23,097 nucleotides of DNA from Gryganskiella cystojenkinii (lineage: Eukaryota; Mortierellomycota; Mortierellomycetes; Mortierellales; Mortierellaceae). Numbering within the stretch: position 1 is the stretch's first letter; every line of letters starts with the position of its first letter. The stretch spans positions 1-23,097 of the forward strand of contig JAAAIG010000625.1 of NCBI GenBank assembly GCA_015852425.1, given 5' to 3'. The translations under genes and the position numbers were made by a program. Under the pieces are notes generated by a model. The model saw only the letters and a list, made by a program, of their open reading frames with translations, was not told the origin of the DNA and did not search any database. This document shows, in pieces, positions 19,601 to 23,097 of this stretch.

Positions 19601-20073
19601 CGTCGACTGGCGCACCCCCCTCGGTAGAAGGTGTAGTTGTTGAGACTCAAGAATCCACAGCCAAGCACAACAAGGGCGGGGACAAGGCCGTGGAGGGTGT
19701 AAAGAAGGCAGATTACAAGTTTTTAATGCAGTGGACCTCTGATTTTGGAAAGCTCAATGCTCAGGGGGCCAAGATCGATGGTGCCCAGAAGCTCAATCGA
19801 GCAAATACGCTTTTGTTGAAGCAGAATGGTGCTGTGGGAGAGGTCGCGCCAACTGTTGGATTCCGCCATGCGGTGACCAAAGTAATGAGCTCAAAGAATT
19901 TCCTCGCGCGACTCGGGACAAAACAAGAGGAGAATAAGGAGAAGGAGACCAAAGTTGATCCAGTCAGAGTCGGAGCCATTGTTGTCAAGGAGAACGGAGA
20001 AGTGGTAGGAGGAGGATGTGTGAACGGCGAGGACCCAGAAAGCAGCGCTATGGTTGCGAGAATTGAAGAGTAA
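13637..20073 (+). CDS. NLR-like STAND protein: ARM-like helices, NACHT, pentapeptide repeats, WD40
   Basis: Four exons, 13637-13977, 14091-15424, 15517-18143 and 18247-20073, join in matching phase across introns of 113, 92 and 103 nt (GTGAGT, GTATGT and GTAAAC donors) to give 2042 residues. Residues 1-114 end in a helical hairpin (ERIARAYLEHAKLMADLGHP ... ADKWG); about 115-555 is an ARM/HEAT-like helical region. NACHT follows: Walker A GDSGVGKTTF (673-682), Walker B IICDGYDE (742-749), sensor-like IVSCRSEHIG (Arg777), NPFLLTLS (851-858) and the winged-helix signature FGFIHRSILEYGISRAIYE (983-1001). Pentapeptide repeats occupy 1127-1169, then about 16 WD40-like units (about 1180-1880) and a conserved tail (LNAQGAKIDG ..., KVMSSKNFLARL). 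Such proteins are nucleotide-switched, oligomerising intracellular receptors in immunity or non-self recognition; the ligand and output here are unknown. The first ATG in frame is 13637. All key ATP-binding residues are present, so it looks functional. Confidence 0.92.
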
Positions 20074-20252
20074 CAAGCACGTAGCTCGGCGAAAATATTC
20101 AGAGTACAATCTAAGTCCTTTTTGCATCTCATGCCGTTTTAATTCCATGTAGAGTCAGGTACGCGCATCACAAGGAAACATGTTCTGTTATCTGTGTTGC
20201 GCGTTACTTATCATTTTATGTCGTTAAAATTTGTTCGTTATATTATAGCTAT

Positions 20253-20258
20253 AATAAA
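20253..20258 (+). other. Possible poly(A) signal of the NLR-like gene
   Basis: AATAAA 180 nt after the TAA stop at 20073. It is part of a repeated A-rich block (AAAAAAGACTTTT), so its role is uncertain. Confidence 0.3.
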
Positions 20259-20362
20259 AAAGACTTTTGGAACAAGATATCAAGCGCAGAATGAAATAAA
20301 AAGACTTCTTAGGCCAAGAATCAAGCCCACCCCAATGCCCATCTCAGTTCCCTCGGTCACTG

Positions 20363-20437
20363 CCAGGATCAGATATCATAATCACCGCCAGGACCAGACA
20401 TCTCCACCACGGCCAGGGTCAAATATTATCATCATGC
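20363..20437. repeat. Three degenerate 25-bp tandem units
   Basis: Units 20363-20387, 20388-20412 and 20413-20437 begin CCAGGATCAGATATC, CCAGGACCAGACATC and CCAGGGTCAAATATT. Each is exactly 25 bp; a weaker fourth unit may precede them. The array is non-coding. Confidence 0.65.
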
Positions 20438-20661
20438 TATTTGTCCATGTATTCTCATTCAAGCGCAAAATGAGAAAAAAGACTTTTTAGTACAGAGCAA
20501 ACCCTCACCAATAAATAAGGTTGTATCGGTCCCACCTTTCCGCAGTCTTTTTTTCTTGTCTCCACTCTCATATTCGTTCATACTTTGTAGCCTCCTGTTT
20601 CCCCCGGATGCTTTACCCAAAAGTTAAGTGTTCGTCACCCCGTCTTCTACATGACTTCCTT

Positions 20662-20678
20662 TCTCTCTCTCTCTCTCT
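20662..20678. repeat. (TC)n microsatellite
   Basis: About eight TC units in the leader of the transporter gene, about 80 nt before its ATG. Confidence 0.8.
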
Positions 20679-20754
20679 GTTTCGCCTCTCTCTCCACAAA
20701 CACTGCCGTTGTCTTTCGTCTCCTCTTTCCAGCGACCCCCTCAGTAATATTCAG

Positions 20755-22807
20755 ATGGCGTTCACAACTGACCACAACAAGGATACGAAGCAGGAATTCA
20801 ACGAGCTCGACGACGTTGTCGAGACTTCCTCGTCCAACTCGATTTCTATCGTGAACTCAAAGGAAGAAGATGTCTCCTTTGCCACTGCCTCAGAATCTGC
20901 AGTTCCTGCTCTGATTCATGTTTCCCATAAGCCCCCTCCCGGACAGTTTGTCCTCGTAATGATCGCGTACGTCTTGTTTTTTATTTGCAGCAGCAGCAGC
21001 AGTTTCGGTCAACTATCCGACTCTGAAGCAGGAAGGAGTGGAAATTTAACGTGGTTTTATGTGTTAACCTTTCCTCCTCTTTAGTTTGGCCCTCTGCATC
21101 CTCCTAGCCAGTCTGGATCAAATTATTGTCAGTACGGCTATTCCTGCTATTAGTAAGGAATTCAACTCCTTGGGTGAAATCTCATGGCTCGGTACTGCCT
21201 ACATGATGACCTCCACAGCCTTCCAGTCCATGTATGGCAAAGTCAGGTATGTTAACTAAAACCACGGAAAGGACCTTTTGAACTTTCAACTTTGGTCCTT
21301 TTTTTGAATGTGTGTTCCTCATACTAATGCTCCTTCGTCTGGTGATGTATATGTGGAACGCACAATAGCGACATTTTCGGTCGCAAGGCTGTCATGCTCT
21401 TCGCCAACTTTATGTTCCTCACCGGATCTGCTGTTGCTGGATGGGTTACTTCGATGAACATGCTGATTCTTGGACGCGCCTTGTCTGGTATCGGAGCCGG
21501 AGGATTGCTCGGCATGGTGGAAAGTTTTAAAGGTTAGAAACCCCAAAGATTTTTATGCTCAACATGACAACAGACTGTTGACGTTATTATGCCTTTGCCT
21601 TCCAATAGTTCGTTATTCTCTCGGATATGTTGGACATGCGCGAGCGCGGCCGGTACATTGGCTTTATCGGCGCAATCTACTCACTCTCATCCATCATCGG
21701 ACCTTTGCTCGGAGGCACCTTCTCGGATCATGTCACCTGGCTCTGGTCTTCCTGGATCAACTTGCCCATTGGTGCGATTGCCATGACCTTCATCGCCGTC
21801 AACCTCAACTTGCCCAAGCCGAAGGGATCCTTTGCGGAAAAGACCAAACGTATTGATTTCTATGGATCGTTCCTACTTTTTTGTACAATCATCACGATCT
21901 TGTTGCCCCTGAACTGGGGTGGTTCCAAGTATCCCTGGAATGACAGCAAGATCATCAGTCTCTTCTGTGGTGGTGTCATTCTCGCAATTGTCTTTATCGT
22001 GGTCGAGTGGAAGATCCCCAAGGAGCCTATTGTCCCCATTCACTTGTTCAAGATCCGCGACTTGTGGTCCACCTACATTTCCCTGTTCTTTGGAGGCATG
22101 TCCTTCTTTGGTATTCTCTTTTATTTGCCCGTTTATTTCCAGGTGATCAAGGGCGAATCTGCTACGATCGGAGGATTGGAGACGATTCCTTTCATATGTG
22201 GTATGACCATCCTTCGATTTCGTCCGGCATCTGGGTCTTCAAGAGAGGTACCTATGCCTTCTTCCCCGCCCTAGGCAACTTTCTCTTCACTGTCGGTTCT
22301 GCTCTCTGCATCATCTTCGACAAGGACACCCATAGAGTCGTCACGTTCTTCGTGTTGTTAATCTGTGGCCTCGGTATGGGGTTCACGATGCAATCAATGA
22401 CGCTGGCCGTCCAGGCCGCTGTCAAGCCCAAGTACATGGCCACGGTCACCACCTCGGTTCAGTTTTTCCGTTCCCTGGGTCAGGTCTTTGGTGTCGCTGT
22501 TGTCGGGTCAGTCTTTAACAACAAGCTCAAGGATGGATTGATGACGGATTTCATGGGCGATCCCCGCATCCAAGAGGCGACCCAGAATTACTCGGATATC
22601 ACAAAGTATTACTCGCCTGCTCCGAGGATCGTCATCTACGATGATTTCGTCCATGCGTTGGGCTATGCGTTCTACTGCTGTATGGGATTCTGTGCTTTAG
22701 CCTTTTTCATGAGTTGCTTTATTCATCACAAAGAGCTCAAAACAAAAATGAACCAGGGAGCCAGTGTTGCTTCTGCCAAGCCCAAGAAGTCGGTCGAGAT
22801 GGTCTAA
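20755..22807 (+). CDS. DHA2-type major facilitator drug transporter, with two lesions
   Basis: Predicted proton-driven multidrug efflux pump with 14 membrane spans. Exons 20755-20966, 21085-21246 and 21369-21519, then 21609 onward, with introns of 118, 122 and 89 nt. The N-tail is polar, Ser/Glu-rich and cytosolic (1-63). Motifs: LDQIIVSTAIPAI (81-93), motif A GKVSDIFGRK (122-131, split by intron 2), ILGRALSGIGAGG (158-170), and motif C IYSLSSIIGPLLGG (198-211) followed by SSWINLPIG. Two defects are seen. The third donor reads GAAAGT instead of GTAAGT (21520), the only junction that keeps family sequence GMV|FVILSD. The frame then shifts at 22209-22216 inside MTI|SISSGIW; from there the text continues normally to TAA 22805-22807. 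Without these the protein would be about 573 residues, normal for DHA2. It is either a young pseudogene or affected by sequence errors. Confidence 0.8.
20988..21002. repeat. (CAG)5 in intron 1 of the transporter gene
   Basis: Five CAG units directly after TTATTTG. They create a row of alternative acceptor-like AGs, but using them would not keep the frame into family sequence; the acceptor at 21083-21084 does. Confidence 0.75.
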
Positions 22808-23097
22808 AGACGAGCACTTCTGTCTCTTTCTTTTTCTTTCATTTAGGTTTTATTTCAGCTTGCATTCATCTAACTAAGCTACCCAGTCCATCTTTGTATG
22901 TACATCTCGCTTCTCTCCAGTAATTATTCCTTCTACATATTTGTGCATTTCACTTTTTTCCAGGGAAAGCAAGATAAAAAGCGGCAATTATCCGAGTTCA
23001 ATTTTTGTCGTCTTTTCTGTACGGACTGCTTTTACATACAACCTCTGTTAATTAAGGAATGTCCGTGAGAGTGAAAGCGCTGTCGTTTTTTTTTTTT
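22808..23097. other. 3' flank of the transporter gene
   Basis: Pyrimidine-rich 3' region with no further gene seen. No canonical AATAAA follows the stop closely; AGATAAAAAG near 22972 is a weak candidate. The window ends in a T-run. Confidence 0.4.

Larger units (their letters stand above)
20251..20490. repeat. Direct repeats flanking a 25-bp array
   Basis: CAAGCGCAGAATGAAATAAA (20281-20300, similarity continuing to 20312) recurs diverged at 20460-20490 (CAAGCGCAAAATGAGAAAAA ...). Both end in AAAGACTT-C/T-TTAG, and a further AAAAAAGACTTTTGG lies at 20256-20270. The region lies between the NLR stop and the transporter leader. Confidence 0.6.

Noticed and set aside
22209..22216. Programmed ribosomal frameshift in the transporter
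   Set aside because: No slippery heptamer or following hairpin is evident, and the family does not use recoding; a lesion or sequence error is more likely.
1..23097. tRNA, rRNA, CRISPR array, intact transposon or secondary-metabolite core enzyme
   Set aside because: No tRNA B-box arms, rRNA stretches, regular spacer arrays, transposase or synthase domains were recognised on either strand by eye.

Overview
The window looks like nuclear DNA of a filamentous fungus, most likely an early-diverging one of the Mortierella type (Mortierellomycotina). The evidence is short introns (49-122 nt) with GT...AG ends, TATA boxes of the TATAAAAG type, AATAAA signals soon after stop codons, long pyrimidine-rich leaders, and a giant ARM-NACHT-pentapeptide-WD40 protein of a kind I associate with Mortierellaceae. 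The taxon is an inference from remembered family features, not from a search.

Layout. 1-834: decayed gene on the minus strand that still shows a 57-nt intron. 2.1-2.6 kb: small minus-strand gene of unknown function, preceded by a duplicated copy of the first exon of the decayed gene. 2.9-5.3 kb: gene-poor, with diverged repeats. 5.36-6.30 kb (minus): glutathione S-transferase of the etherase-like (LigE/GTE) type. 6.4-6.9 kb (minus): doubtful acidic ORF. 7.0-7.5 kb: cluster of a short CACGGGAG-like motif in both orientations, with hairpins. 7.75-8.08 kb (plus): small secreted protein with ten mature cysteines. 8.1-9.7 kb: no gene seen, some repeats. 9.86-10.74 kb (plus): two-exon sigma-like glutathione S-transferase. 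11.57-11.93 kb (minus): two-exon 104-residue gene with its own TATA box and AATAAA. 12.5-12.8 kb (plus): wreck of the C-terminus of a second NLR-like gene. 13.64-20.07 kb (plus): complete four-exon NLR-like gene, 2042 residues. 20.1-20.7 kb: tandem repeats. 20.76-22.81 kb (plus): DHA2-type major facilitator transporter gene with two apparent lesions.

How it fits together. The main item is the STAND/NLR-like receptor: helical N-terminus, nucleotide-binding NACHT switch, short pentapeptide-repeat coil and a long WD40 sensor. The relic of a paralogue just upstream, in the same orientation, points to local duplication and loss. Two GSTs of different classes, a drug-efflux-type transporter and a cysteine-rich secreted protein nearby give the locus a stress, detoxification and interaction character. 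I see no evidence that they form one regulated cluster. No tRNA, rRNA, CRISPR array or intact transposon was recognised.
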